From: Psychrobacillus sp. OK032
GTDB taxonomy: Bacteria; Bacillota; Bacilli; Bacillales_A; Planococcaceae
Length of the DNA stretch: 64,000 nucleotides
Assembly: GCF_900111345.1 (NCBI RefSeq)
Contig: NZ_FOGY01000002.1
Span: forward strand, 434,001-498,000
Direction of reading: 5' to 3'
Shown: in pieces, positions 7,397 to 15,124 of the stretch
Position numbering within the stretch: the stretch's first letter is position 1
How the letters are laid out: each line of letters opens with the position of its first letter
Made by a program: the position numbers and the translations under genes
Notes under the pieces: generated by a model
The model's input: the letters and a program-made list of their open reading frames with translations, nothing else
Database searches by the model: none
What the model was told of the DNA's origin: nothing

Positions 7397-7971
7397 ACGC
7401 TTACCCCGCTACTGCCAAAGCCGTTATTTCCTCGCTCTGACTCGCCCAATTCCGTAATTTCAACGGCTTCTATCGTAGGCAGCTTCGTGATTACTAACTG
7501 CGCGATGCGGTCATTCTTGCGGATTTGGTACGAGCCTTCACTTACGAAGCCGGCAACTACCGCTGTTTCTCCGCTTAACTCTGTAGCGATGTAGTCCGTT
7601 TCTTCGGTTACAGGCGCTATATTATCGACTATGACGCCAATCTCCGAAGTGTATCCGTTATCTATCGTCCCAATAGCGACACGAAGTTTTGTTCGCGATG
7701 TAATTCCGCTACGTGGGCGCACAACCGCTTCGTAGCCCGGCGGCAACTGTACGGCGATGCCCGTTTTAACTACGACAGTAGCGCCAGGCTCTACGATAAT
7801 ATCCTCCGATGCCACCAGATCGTAGCCGCTATCGTTAGCGTGTGCTTTCGTCGGTAATACTGCATCGTCGGACAAGCGCTTGAATCCTACGACTGGCTTT
7901 GCGGTGGGTAGCGTCGTAGTTGGCTCCGGATTAAAGAAGCGCTCGATTTCGTTTAAGTTACGTGTAGTCAT
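7393..7971 (-). CDS. dut: Trimeric dUTPase
   Basis: dUTP pyrophosphatase removes dUTP and supplies dUMP to ThyX. All five motifs of the trimeric family are present: SGYDL at 48-52, PRSGI at 86-90, GTIDNGY at 101-107, RIAQLV at 155-160 and the C-terminal RGNNGFGSSG at 180-189. The catalytic Asp in GTIDNGY is present. At 192 residues it is longer than usual owing to an N-terminal leader of about 30 residues and an insert (VTEETDYIATELSGE) near 121-135. Overlaps the neighbouring genes by 4 bases on both sides. Confidence 0.95.
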   Translation of the reverse strand: MTTRNLNEIERFFNPEPTTTLPTAKPVVGFKRLSDDAVLPTKAHANDSGYDLVASEDIIVEPGATVVVKTGIAVQLPPGYEAVVRPRSGITSRTKLRVAIGTIDNGYTSEIGVIVDNIAPVTEETDYIATELSGETAVVAGFVSEGSYQIRKNDRIAQLVITKLPTIEAVEITELGESERGNNGFGSSGVSV

Positions 7972-8216
7972 TCCGATTCCTCCGTTTCAATTTCATCGCC
8001 TTCGTAGTACTCTTCTTCCGTCGCATGAACGAATCCAATCGCATGTGTCGTTTGTTGCCCGTCCAGTAGCGGATTAACTGATAGCTGAATATCGATGTCA
8101 CCGTCGCCTATTTCGTCGAAGAAGGCGCGTAGCTTAGCGCCCATGCCTTCGAGTTCGTCCGCGTTGTTGACGTTAATGCCTACGGTGTAACTGCGTGCGT
8201 TTATGAGTGCCGCCAT
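7968..8216 (-). CDS. Phage protein of unknown function, 82 aa
   Basis: First gene of the dut-thyX transcription unit, right behind motif site A. Acidic, with a likely beta-alpha-beta start (YTVGINVNNADELEGMGAKL) and an acidic tail (EEEYYEGDEIETEESE). Not recognised. Ribosome site AGGAGG overlaps the end of the upstream promoter-like motif, so the transcript leader would be very short. Confidence 0.6.
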   Translation of the reverse strand: MAALINARSYTVGINVNNADELEGMGAKLRAFFDEIGDGDIDIQLSVNPLLDGQQTTHAIGFVHATEEEYYEGDEIETEESE

Positions 8217-8230
8217 TTATAACGCCTCCT

Positions 8231-8266
8231 ATTAGTAATATCGTTTGGGACGGGCTAGTGCGGAGT
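8231..8266 (-). promoter_or_regulatory. Phage regulon motif, copy A
   Basis: On the minus strand: ACTCCGCAC, 11 bases, then AAACGATATTACTA, directly followed by the AGGAGG ribosome site of the gene at 7968-8216. One of five copies. It probably drives the dut-thyX unit. Confidence 0.6.
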
Positions 8267-8268
8267 TT

Positions 8269-8772
8269 TCAAGGTAATTTCGCGGCATGGCGAGCAATAT
8301 CGCTTAGTAGATTAAGTCGCGCATATTCTCCAAAGTGCTTAACGGCGGCATCATTATACGCCATTGCAGCTTCTTCCACGTCGTCGAAAACTCCTAGATG
8401 TAGCTTGCGGTAGTCAACCGTTATTTGTGCGGTCCAGCGACCGTTTTTGTAGACTGCAACGCCTTTGTATCCGGATTTGTTGGTATTGTATAGCTTGGTA
8501 TTTCTAGCGTTTTCAGAATCGGTTACTATACGAAGGTTTTCTTTTCTGTTATCCCATGGACAGCCGTTAATGTGATCGACAATTTCGCCCGGATTAGCCT
8601 GCAGTATAATCCGGTGCATCTTTTCAGTAGTCTTTACTCCGTCAGGTGTTCTCGCGTATCTAATTGCGTACCCGTTAGAATCGTCGGACCACTTCGTTAC
8701 TGATAAAGCGTTATAATCTTCGTCATCCACTAGGCATTGTTTGCCGCTAGACAAAGTTATATGTTTTACCAA
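8269..8772 (-). CDS. HNH endonuclease with AP2 DNA-binding domain (copy 1)
   Basis: A 167-residue homing-type enzyme. HNH core near residues 51-90 (MHRIILQANPGEIVDHINGC, NRKENLRIV) and an AP2/ERF-like DNA-binding domain near 100-150 (SGYKGVAVYKNGRWTAQI, then HLGVFDDVEEAAMAYNDAA). This pair of domains is typical of free-standing phage homing nucleases. The TTG start overlaps the end of the phoH-like gene by 7 bases. A paralogue is at 9850-10329, on the other side of phoH. Both are probably selfish elements rather than parts of phage metabolism. Confidence 0.85.
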   Translation of the reverse strand: MVKHITLSSGKQCLVDDEDYNALSVTKWSDDSNGYAIRYARTPDGVKTTEKMHRIILQANPGEIVDHINGCPWDNRKENLRIVTDSENARNTKLYNTNKSGYKGVAVYKNGRWTAQITVDYRKLHLGVFDDVEEAAMAYNDAAVKHFGEYARLNLLSDIARHAAKLP

Positions 8773-9419
8773 TTCAGATCATCTGCCTTCGTGCTGAGCC
8801 TACCGCGGAAGTTGACGTTTAATTCGCATACGTGAACCCACGATTCGTCCTTTAAATGATCGATATACGGTTGGAAGCCTGACTTCGTAGGATTCGGTAA
8901 ATCGTTCTGACCAGTATGTCCTTCGATAATCACCGTACAACTATCGTGAATTCTCGTCAGAATCTTCTTTAACTCGCCTTTCGTGAAGTTTTGCGATTCC
9001 GCTATGATTACCGTAGAATCCTTGATGTTAGTACCGCGAGCGAAGATATGGCTCTTCGGATATACCCACGCCGTACCGCGTTTCATCGCTTCCATATTAC
9101 CGGCGTCGAATATCGCCTTTTGCGGATTCTCGCCGATTTCAAGTAGCGCATCGATTAGCGGTTGTTGGTACTCCGCCTCTTTCTCTTGCTGCGTTCCTGG
9201 ACGGAATCCCATCTTACCTTCCGATACTGGCGAGAATATATAAACGAGGGGCTTTCCGATAACTGCGGCGCAAGCTACGGCTAACGTAGTTTTTCCGCTG
9301 CCTGCTCGCGCATTGACGATCGTTACTTGGTTCTCGAATATAGAATCGACGTACTCACGTTGTTCCTTCGTTAACTTCGGCTCAAATCCAAATAGCATAT
9401 TATCGGATGGTATCGGCAT
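8766..9419 (-). CDS. PhoH-like ATPase
   Basis: 217-residue P-loop protein of the PhoH/RhaA group. Walker A NARAGSGKTT at about residues 37-45, the family GFRPGT segment near 70, and Walker B VIIAESQNF near 138, all in family order. Phage PhoH-like proteins are frequent in genomes with their own nucleotide metabolism, but their exact task is unsettled; an RNA- or DNA-dependent ATPase role is usual. Flanked by two HNH-AP2 genes. Confidence 0.9.
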   Translation of the reverse strand: MPIPSDNMLFGFEPKLTKEQREYVDSIFENQVTIVNARAGSGKTTLAVACAAVIGKPLVYIFSPVSEGKMGFRPGTQQEKEAEYQQPLIDALLEIGENPQKAIFDAGNMEAMKRGTAWVYPKSHIFARGTNIKDSTVIIAESQNFTKGELKKILTRIHDSCTVIIEGHTGQNDLPNPTKSGFQPYIDHLKDESWVHVCELNVNFRGRLSTKADDLNW

Positions 9420-9569
9420 TTAATCGTCCTCCCTTTCGTCTGGTTCGTACGGAAAAGCGTTGTCATCTACGACTAAATTACGGCTCCACGCAAGCGCCGT
9501 TTGTGGCGCCGTGTCGCGTGGATAGCCCGTTAACCTTGCGTGTGTTATATCGGGATGTTCGATATCCAT
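9420..9569 (-). CDS. Small phage protein, 49 aa
   Basis: ATG at 9569 after CGGAGGTGTAGCGCT; its stop abuts the phoH ATG (TAAATG). The N-terminal MDIEHPDITHARLTGYPR pattern is widespread among short proteins of Gram-positive phages and the tail is acidic (YEPDEREDD). Function unknown. Confidence 0.65.
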   Translation of the reverse strand: MDIEHPDITHARLTGYPRDTAPQTALAWSRNLVVDDNAFPYEPDEREDD

Positions 9570-9573
9570 AGCG

Positions 9574-9837
9574 CTACACCTCCGTTTTACTTACCCGTAC
9601 TTGTATCCGTGGATTATGCGGTAGCGTTACCTCTAGCGACGAAATCTGGGCGAAACGCTCTAGGCGCTCCCCTTCGATTTCTACTTCGCTAAAGAACATT
9701 TCAAATGGACGTATCCACTCGTTTTCAATCGCCCCGTATTCGCGATAATATACTAATGCTTCGCCAGTTTCCGTATGTTTCGGATAGCCTAGCACCTCGT
9801 ATATTCCGCCTTTATAGTGCCGGTAAAGTTGCGTCAT
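9574..9837 (-). CDS. DUF1653 family protein
   Basis: 87 residues beginning YRHYKGGIYEVLGYPKHTET followed by a paired Tyr-Arg and IRPFEMFF segment, the pattern of DUF1653, a small beta-rich family found in bacteria and phages. No catalytic role is established for the family. ATG at 9837 with GGAGGGCG upstream. Confidence 0.8.
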   Translation of the reverse strand: MTQLYRHYKGGIYEVLGYPKHTETGEALVYYREYGAIENEWIRPFEMFFSEVEIEGERLERFAQISSLEVTLPHNPRIQVRVSKTEV

Positions 9838-9849
9838 CGTACGCCCTCC

Positions 9850-10329
9850 TTAGATTTCGTTAATATGCGCGAATTCTCCGTGGTACAATACCGCCGCATC
9901 GTTGTAGGCTAACGCAGCTTCCTCGATAGTATGGAAACGTCCGAGGAACTTACGTTTTTTATTGAATCCTATTTCAGCCTTCCATTTACTCCGCGATTTA
10001 TCGAAAACTACTCCTTTGTAACCGCTGCTGTTATTGCTTTGCTTCCCTCGATTCATTAAGTTAGCGCTATTAGAGCATACTCGGAGATTGTTTTTACGAT
10101 TGTCTAGCTTATCGCCGTTAATATGATCGATGTGTGTCTTTCTGTCCGTTTCTTGAAGTATAAATCGATGCATCCTCGGTGCCGATGTTTTCTTACCGTC
10201 TGACCAAATGTTAGTACGGGCGTAACCCGCGTCATCGATATGCCAATGAATCGCGGATACTCTCTCGTAATCTTCTGCGTCAATCTTCGCTACATTTCCG
10301 TTAGCTAATTCGATAGTCATCCCTACCAA
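9850..10329 (-). CDS. HNH endonuclease with AP2 DNA-binding domain (copy 2)
   Basis: 159 residues, same layout as the gene at 8269-8772: HNH core near 55-90 (RMHRFILQETDRKTHIDHIN, NRKNNLRV) and AP2-like domain near 102-150 (SSGYKGVVFDKSRSKWKAEI, FLGRFHTIEEAALAYNDAA). TTG start at 10329 with GGAGGCGGAATC upstream. It follows the ribonucleotide reductase gene, a classic neighbourhood for homing nucleases. The reductase itself is uninterrupted, so the target may be an intron- or endonuclease-free allele in related phages. Confidence 0.85.
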   Translation of the reverse strand: MVGMTIELANGNVAKIDAEDYERVSAIHWHIDDAGYARTNIWSDGKKTSAPRMHRFILQETDRKTHIDHINGDKLDNRKNNLRVCSNSANLMNRGKQSNNSSGYKGVVFDKSRSKWKAEIGFNKKRKFLGRFHTIEEAALAYNDAAVLYHGEFAHINEI

Positions 10330-10341
10330 GATTCCGCCTCC

Positions 10342-12660
10342 CTATTTAAGCGGACAAGAGTTTCCGATACATTCCGTTGAGTAATCCGTCGTATCTTCAT
10401 CCTCCGCTTTAATATCACCGCTAATTAATTCCCACGGCTTCGCTGTAAGTTTCGCTACCATTGCGTTATACTTCGCTTCGTCAATCGATTCGTAAGGCAT
10501 TTGCGGGTAAGTGTCCGTAGCGTACGGTAATAACGATGTCGATTTAATTACGCCTTTGTATCGATTAAGCAAGTCGGCGATTTCATCGATAACCGCATCT
10601 TCTTCTCGCTTATCTACGGACATTTGCGGATTGCCGAATTTATCGAGTAGCACCGTTCCGTCCTCGAAAAACGTTTGCTTTGGCTGTGCTTTGCGGAATG
10701 ATAACGTAGCACTCACCGCATTATCGCTCCAGTACATAGCTAATAACGCTTGGAACGCAGCCTGTTCACGTAAAGGTACGTCGCCTGCCGATTGGAAATC
10801 CGAATGTTCTGCCGTAGGAGCTTTCGTTGGGAACTCGACAACGACCGTATTGTAGTCGTATTTACGCGAGCCGTCTTCGTTGAAACCTACGACTGCCGGT
10901 TCGATATAGTAACCGCAATCCATTAATATCGGAATTAACGGCGCGTTCGCTGCCATACGTACTCGGCGAATCATATATGCGGACCAATGATAGTGCATAC
11001 CTGGCGATGATCCCATTAATAGCGATACCGTTCCGCTTGGTTTCACAGTCGTTACTTTAATGGACGGATTAGCTTCGAGTTGCTCGGCTTGTTCGATATT
11101 CGTCGATTTAACTTCGCCGTACAATTCATCCAACGCTTGGCAAACTTCGTCGTTAAAGATCGCGTTGCCTTCCGCGTCAAATCCTACGATTGCTTTCTTA
11201 CCGAACTTAAGCAGAACCCAATCGGTAATCCCTGTGATTCCGACGCCTAATCTGCGGTGTCTACTTACTACGTCGCGTGTCGCTTCCCACTCGTAATGTC
11301 TGAAAGTAATGCGGTATGCGTATCGGGTAGCTAAGTAAGCAGCTTCGCTATATAACGTTGCGCTTTCGATTCCTTTATCGATTAACTGCTGAATTCGCGG
11401 TAAATTAATTTCGAATAGGTTACATGGCGATGCGTTTGGTAACGTTATTTCTCCGCAGGGGTTAAAAACTTCAACTTCGCCGTCAATATCCTTTTGGAAT
11501 CCGTCGATAATACGTCCATAGTTGCGGCTTAACTCGGTCGAAACGTATCCAGGTTCACCGTTGTAATAGATGTTCACGGCTAGATTACGTAATGTATCTC
11601 GGTCGGTATCAACGCCGATGTCTACGCTGTTATTCGAAGCCCAACGCCATTGTGACGCTTCTAAATTCTGCGGTAACGAGTAATTCTTCGATTCTACGAA
11701 TTCGTTATCGTCTTGATCGCCTATTAGTATTAACGCAGTTCTTCGTACATTTCCGGCAACTACACACGTTCCGATTAGCTGAACAACGTCGCCCCATTCC
11801 GTAGGCGTTACGTAATCGTCAACGCGTCTATTTAGTATCGTATTAACTCGATTTAACATTTCGACTAAAGGTGCTGGGCCGCTTGCCGTTCCTCCGAATC
11901 CTACGATAGCCGTACCGCGTGGTCGTATATTGCTAATATCTACGACTAATTCGGTAACGCCTTCGTAATGTGCATCGATAACTCGTCCTAGTGCTTCCGC
12001 CCATCCTTCGCGTGAATCCGGTACAATGAACGGAAATACTTTCGTAGGAATGTCGTCTTTTACTCCGACGGATTTTAGTTCGCTTTCATAATCCGCATGG
12101 TTGTTATCGCATATGATCGTTATATTTAATTCGTTCGCAACCTTCGGAATTTGTTCGACATACTTGCGTTGTACGTTAATTCCTACGCCGCCGCCTTTCA
12201 TTGCCTGGTCGAACGTAAATACTGGCGCAAAACTTACGCGAGGTTCTTCGTCGCTTGTGTACGATTGTGGTCGCATAGATACGCCCCAACAGTTATTCTC
12301 CGCATCTCCAACGCGCTCGGCGTATTCCGTTCCGGACATCCATAAGCCACGTCCCGGAGGAGTCATTACGAGATTGAATACGAGGTGGTAGAAACGTTCC
12401 ATCTCCTCGTTGAGTGCCACCATAGCTTCCGCTGAATACTTGCCGATTTCACGAAGGCGCTTCGCTTCAATTTCGAAGTTTCCTTCGGTAATTCGTTGCA
12501 CCGTTTCGTCCCATCGCTCGAGCGTGCCGTCGGCTTTCTTCCGGGCATAAGTACGTAGGTAGACGATATAGCCAAGACCTCCGAATCCCCATTTCGGTTG
12601 CTTATTGCGATACTGCGTTAAGAATTCCTCGTTTAATTTGATCTTCGTAGTTTGCGTCAC
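10342..12660 (-). CDS. nrdJ: Adenosylcobalamin-dependent ribonucleoside-triphosphate reductase (class II, monomeric)
   Basis: This enzyme makes dNTPs from NTPs using vitamin B12 and works with or without oxygen. At 772 residues it fits the monomeric Lactobacillus leichmannii type. Visible landmarks: TPPGRGLWMSGTEYAER near 100, an active-site region with GTCVVAGNVRR near 300, the CGEITLPNASPCNLFEINLP loop with the radical Cys near 400, VKPSGTVSLLMGSSPGMH near 537, and the C-terminal redox pair CIGNSC six residues from the end. GTG start at 12660 right after the stop of the previous gene. The phage thioredoxin at 16455-16745 is a plausible reductant. The host must provide B12. Confidence 0.95.
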   Translation of the reverse strand: MTQTTKIKLNEEFLTQYRNKQPKWGFGGLGYIVYLRTYARKKADGTLERWDETVQRITEGNFEIEAKRLREIGKYSAEAMVALNEEMERFYHLVFNLVMTPPGRGLWMSGTEYAERVGDAENNCWGVSMRPQSYTSDEEPRVSFAPVFTFDQAMKGGGVGINVQRKYVEQIPKVANELNITIICDNNHADYESELKSVGVKDDIPTKVFPFIVPDSREGWAEALGRVIDAHYEGVTELVVDISNIRPRGTAIVGFGGTASGPAPLVEMLNRVNTILNRRVDDYVTPTEWGDVVQLIGTCVVAGNVRRTALILIGDQDDNEFVESKNYSLPQNLEASQWRWASNNSVDIGVDTDRDTLRNLAVNIYYNGEPGYVSTELSRNYGRIIDGFQKDIDGEVEVFNPCGEITLPNASPCNLFEINLPRIQQLIDKGIESATLYSEAAYLATRYAYRITFRHYEWEATRDVVSRHRRLGVGITGITDWVLLKFGKKAIVGFDAEGNAIFNDEVCQALDELYGEVKSTNIEQAEQLEANPSIKVTTVKPSGTVSLLMGSSPGMHYHWSAYMIRRVRMAANAPLIPILMDCGYYIEPAVVGFNEDGSRKYDYNTVVVEFPTKAPTAEHSDFQSAGDVPLREQAAFQALLAMYWSDNAVSATLSFRKAQPKQTFFEDGTVLLDKFGNPQMSVDKREEDAVIDEIADLLNRYKGVIKSTSLLPYATDTYPQMPYESIDEAKYNAMVAKLTAKPWELISGDIKAEDEDTTDYSTECIGNSCPLK

Positions 12661-12846
12661 TCAATCGTCCCCTTTAAGTTTATTAGCGTCTTGTATCTCC
12701 GCTTCAATATTCGCAATCGCCGTTTCATTTGCAGCTATCTCGCGCTCAATCTCCGCCACATGCCGTTGCGCACGTTTCAAGTCGTAGGCTAGTTCGCCGC
12801 GCCGTTCTTTCACCGCCGTTAAGAACTGATGCAAGTCGTAACTCAT
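12661..12846 (-). CDS. Small coiled-coil protein, 61 aa
   Basis: Almost the whole protein is a predicted coiled coil (QRHVAEIEREIAANETAIAN), ending KLKGDD. ATG overlaps the stop of the upstream membrane gene (ATGA), and its TGA abuts the GTG of the reductase. Function unknown. Confidence 0.6.
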   Translation of the reverse strand: MSYDLHQFLTAVKERRGELAYDLKRAQRHVAEIEREIAANETAIANIEAEIQDANKLKGDD

Positions 12847-12977
12847 GCGAATAGGTTCCCGACTAGCCTAACGACTGTGTGCGTATGAACGGCGGCGAAT
12901 CCGATAAACGTGATAGCGGAAACGCCAATGGCGAGCGCGGCGACGGTGGCCTTTGCGTAATACTTAATTTCGTGCAT
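12843..12977 (-). CDS. Small single-helix membrane protein, 44 aa
   Basis: ATG at 12977 with AAGGAGTGACGCAAT upstream. A short basic N terminus (MHEIKYYAKAT) is followed by one hydrophobic helix (VAALAIGVSAITFIGFAAV) and a basic tail. It overlaps the coiled-coil gene by four bases. Not recognised. Confidence 0.6.
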   Translation of the reverse strand: MHEIKYYAKATVAALAIGVSAITFIGFAAVHTHTVVRLVGNLFA

Positions 12978-12983
12978 ATTGCG

Positions 12984-13307
12984 TCACTCCTTCGTTAATG
13001 TTACGATTTTACCGTCCGTTGAAACTATTTCGTAGCCTGCGTCTATGACGGCATTATAGTCGGTGACAACCGCTTTGTATGTCGTAGTTGGGCCAACCAT
13101 TATTCCGCCAGTAGCCGCTAATGCCATCAGTAACGATATCGCTCCGGCAAGTAACGTCATAATCACGTCGGACAACCTGAAACCTTTTTCGAATATCGTC
13201 ATAACTCCACCGATGAACGCTACTAAAAACGCTATTGACATCGCTATTACGATGGTTAAGAGGAATATGTGCCCAAACCAATCGGTACTCTGCGATAATA
13301 TCTCCAT
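12984..13307 (-). CDS. Phage membrane protein, 107 aa
   Basis: Two to three predicted membrane helices: IFLLTIVIAMSIAFLVAFIG near 14-33, and VIMTLLAGAISLLMALAA near 48-65. A soluble C-terminal domain follows (AVVTDYNAVIDAGYEIVSTD). Unknown. Its start overlaps the stop of the gene upstream by one base (TAATG). Confidence 0.6.
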   Translation of the reverse strand: MEILSQSTDWFGHIFLLTIVIAMSIAFLVAFIGGVMTIFEKGFRLSDVIMTLLAGAISLLMALAATGGIMVGPTTTYKAVVTDYNAVIDAGYEIVSTDGKIVTLTKE

Positions 13308-13579
13308 TACTTCGCCGCCTCCTTCGTTTTGCTGGACGACTTAGCCGTCGTAAAGAACGTTCCGATTACCGCTGCAATTGCCGTCAGCCTTGCGAAGTCT
13401 CCGTGTACGAAGCGTTCCGTACCGAATATTACGTTAAGGCTGTCCGTTGCGTAATTGCCCGTCGTTAGTTCGATAATGAAGCCGACTAGGAATCCGACGA
13501 ATAAGGCGATTAACGGCGATATGAAAAGTATCATTGCGAATAATACGATACCGCCTACGACTGCTGCCGCTGTTTTCAT
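13307..13579 (-). CDS. Phage membrane protein, 90 aa
   Basis: N-terminal helix (AAAVVGGIVLFAMILF), a second hydrophobic stretch (PLIALFVGFLVGFIIEL) and a third near 64-78 (ARLTAIAAVIGTFFTT), then a Lys/Ser-rich cytoplasmic tail. Third of four coupled small genes between the resolvase and reductase genes. Function unknown. Confidence 0.6.
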   Translation of the reverse strand: MKTAAAVVGGIVLFAMILFISPLIALFVGFLVGFIIELTTGNYATDSLNVIFGTERFVHGDFARLTAIAAVIGTFFTTAKSSSKTKEAAK

Positions 13580-13743
13580 TGCGCCACCTCCGCTATAGTT
13601 ACGTATTTATTATTGAAGCGCTCATTACCGACGCCGTGGAATTCAGCGTAAGTTACCGGAGCATTTCCGTTATACTGTGGCGAGAATACTTCGTTATTAT
13701 CGCGTGCTATCTGTCTACGTTGCTTACGTGTTAATTTCGTCAT
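13576..13743 (-). CDS. Small basic phage protein, 55 aa
   Basis: ATG at 13743 overlaps the last base of the resolvase stop, and its own stop overlaps the next ATG (ATGA). The first 14 residues are strongly basic (MTKLTRKQRRQIARDN), the rest polar with aromatic residues (TYAEFHGVGNERFNNKYV). Not recognised; the ordered overlaps support it as real. Confidence 0.6.
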   Translation of the reverse strand: MTKLTRKQRRQIARDNNEVFSPQYNGNAPVTYAEFHGVGNERFNNKYVTIAEVAQ

Positions 13744-14252
13744 TATCCGATCATCCCTTTCGATTGTAGGTACGCTATTGCGATGGCCACCGCGTCACTT
13801 TCGTCGTCCGTTTTAAACGTAAAGTCGTCCGGCAGTTTGAGCCGCTCTCTAACGCCCGCTTCTACCTCGTCCTTATCTGCGGTTCCCTTGCCTGTCGCCG
13901 CCTTCTTAACGGCACTTGGCGTAAATTCGTTGCTTGCGTCGATTGCGTAGCCGTAGCGACCTAACGCGGAGTCAACCGCAGCCCAGGCGCCGAATACGAG
14001 TTGCGTCGCACGTTTACTCCGCCCTTTCGTAAAATGTTCGCGACATACTACATCGAATGGTCCGTATTCGTGAATCGTCTGAACGGTCTTTGCTTCGATA
14101 TAGGCGTAGCGCTGACTGTCCGGTGTGGCACTATCCGTTTTAACGCTATCGACGTGTACCAGGACGATCTTCTTCTGACCGCCCTTTAGCGCCTTTACGT
14201 CGAGCACTGCGAAGCCTGGTGAAGCCGATATGTCGAGCGCTAGTATGCGCAT
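13743..14252 (-). CDS. RuvC-like Holliday junction resolvase
   Basis: 169 residues from the ATG at 14252. RNase H-fold nuclease with acidic residues in the RuvC order: D7 in ILALDIS, E72 in VCREHF, and D150/D153 in TDDESDAVAIAIAYLQ near the C terminus. Resolvases of this kind debranch phage DNA before packaging or resolve recombination intermediates. TAATG overlap with the upstream KOW-domain gene. A longer frame to 14339 lacks a ribosome site. Confidence 0.85.
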   Translation of the reverse strand: MRILALDISASPGFAVLDVKALKGGQKKIVLVHVDSVKTDSATPDSQRYAYIEAKTVQTIHEYGPFDVVCREHFTKGRSKRATQLVFGAWAAVDSALGRYGYAIDASNEFTPSAVKKAATGKGTADKDEVEAGVRERLKLPDDFTFKTDDESDAVAIAIAYLQSKGMIG

Positions 14253-15124
14253 TAGTATTTCGCCTCGGTATCGTCGGTAATGTACGGATTTACACACGGA
14301 TAGCCGTAACGTTCGCCTGCATCTTTGTGTATGAAGCAAACGTACCCTTTGCGCTCATCGAACCCGTGAACCTTATCGGCGGTCACTTTAGTAACATTGC
14401 GATATACAATTCGATTCCCTGCGTTTGTAACCGATTCAACCGTTTGTCCGACTATGAACTCCGTAGGCTTCAAGGCATTTTCGAACTCGCTAACGTCTAA
14501 GCCTAGCGCACGTCCTAGCGCAATAGCCTTGCCGATATCTGCGTTGAATACGTCGTCGGGCGCACATTTGGCGATGGCTTTAAGACGTAGTTTGCCTCCG
14601 TATAAAGCGTGACCTAGCGCTACTACAGTACGCTTCTTTGCGTTAACGTGGAATGTCATTACGTTGGAATGCTGACGGTACTGAGCGTTACCTTCGCCGT
14701 GTATAACTATCACACTTTTCGCGTTAACTACGCACTCCGCTACAAACTTCTTCGCTCGCTCAATTACGGCTTTACGTTGTTGGTTCGGCGTAGGCTTAAA
14801 CTTCGCAAGCGTTTCGAATCCCCTCGACATTGCGCTCATTTTATGCGGAACTTTTGCACCGGTTAACACTTGGACTTCCGCCTCTAACGCAGCCACTTTC
14901 GATTCTAGCTCCGTGATGCGTGCTGACTTGGACGGCTTTTCAGCGACTAATTCTAACGTGTTACCGAATTTCCAGTACAAGCTACCGTTATCAACTTTTA
15001 CTCGGTATGGTGCGTTTGAAGTACCGTCATCCTCCACAATTACGCCTACTCTTCCTACTAAATGCGAGTATAAATCACGAACGATTCGCACCTTATCGCC
15101 TACCTTATATTGCTTCGCCATCAT
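14252..15124 (-). CDS. KOW-domain phage protein with conserved C-terminal domain, 290 aa
   Basis: Three parts: an N-terminal SH3/KOW barrel (KVGDKVRIVRDLYSHLVGRV, residues about 7-55), a coiled coil (ITELESKVAALEAEVQVL, about 70-90), and a domain with VIVIHGEGNAQYRQ, GHALYGGKLRLKAIAKC and DDVFNADIGKAIALGRALGL (about 135-215). The last pattern recurs in Firmicutes phage and plasmid proteins of unknown role. A second barrel-like stretch (TEFIVGQTVESVTNAGNRIV) follows. CGGAGGCGG upstream of tandem ATG codons. ATGA overlap with the nuclease gene before it. Confidence 0.65.
   Translation of the reverse strand: MMAKQYKVGDKVRIVRDLYSHLVGRVGVIVEDDGTSNAPYRVKVDNGSLYWKFGNTLELVAEKPSKSARITELESKVAALEAEVQVLTGAKVPHKMSAMSRGFETLAKFKPTPNQQRKAVIERAKKFVAECVVNAKSVIVIHGEGNAQYRQHSNVMTFHVNAKKRTVVALGHALYGGKLRLKAIAKCAPDDVFNADIGKAIALGRALGLDVSEFENALKPTEFIVGQTVESVTNAGNRIVYRNVTKVTADKVHGFDERKGYVCFIHKDAGERYGYPCVNPYITDDTEAKY

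Noticed and set aside
6018-7971. Base hypermodification or uracil-DNA pathway from the nucleotide genes.
   Set aside because: ThyX plus dUTPase indicate ordinary thymine DNA; no hydroxymethylase, glucosyltransferase or 7-deazaguanine genes are visible.
12101-12391. Plus-strand frame of 96 codons inside the reductase gene.
   Set aside because: Antisense to a fully conserved enzyme, no ribosome site or promoter.
10342-12660. Intein or intron in the ribonucleotide reductase, suggested by neighbouring homing genes.
   Set aside because: The protein is continuous with normal length and motifs; no splice-junction motifs seen.
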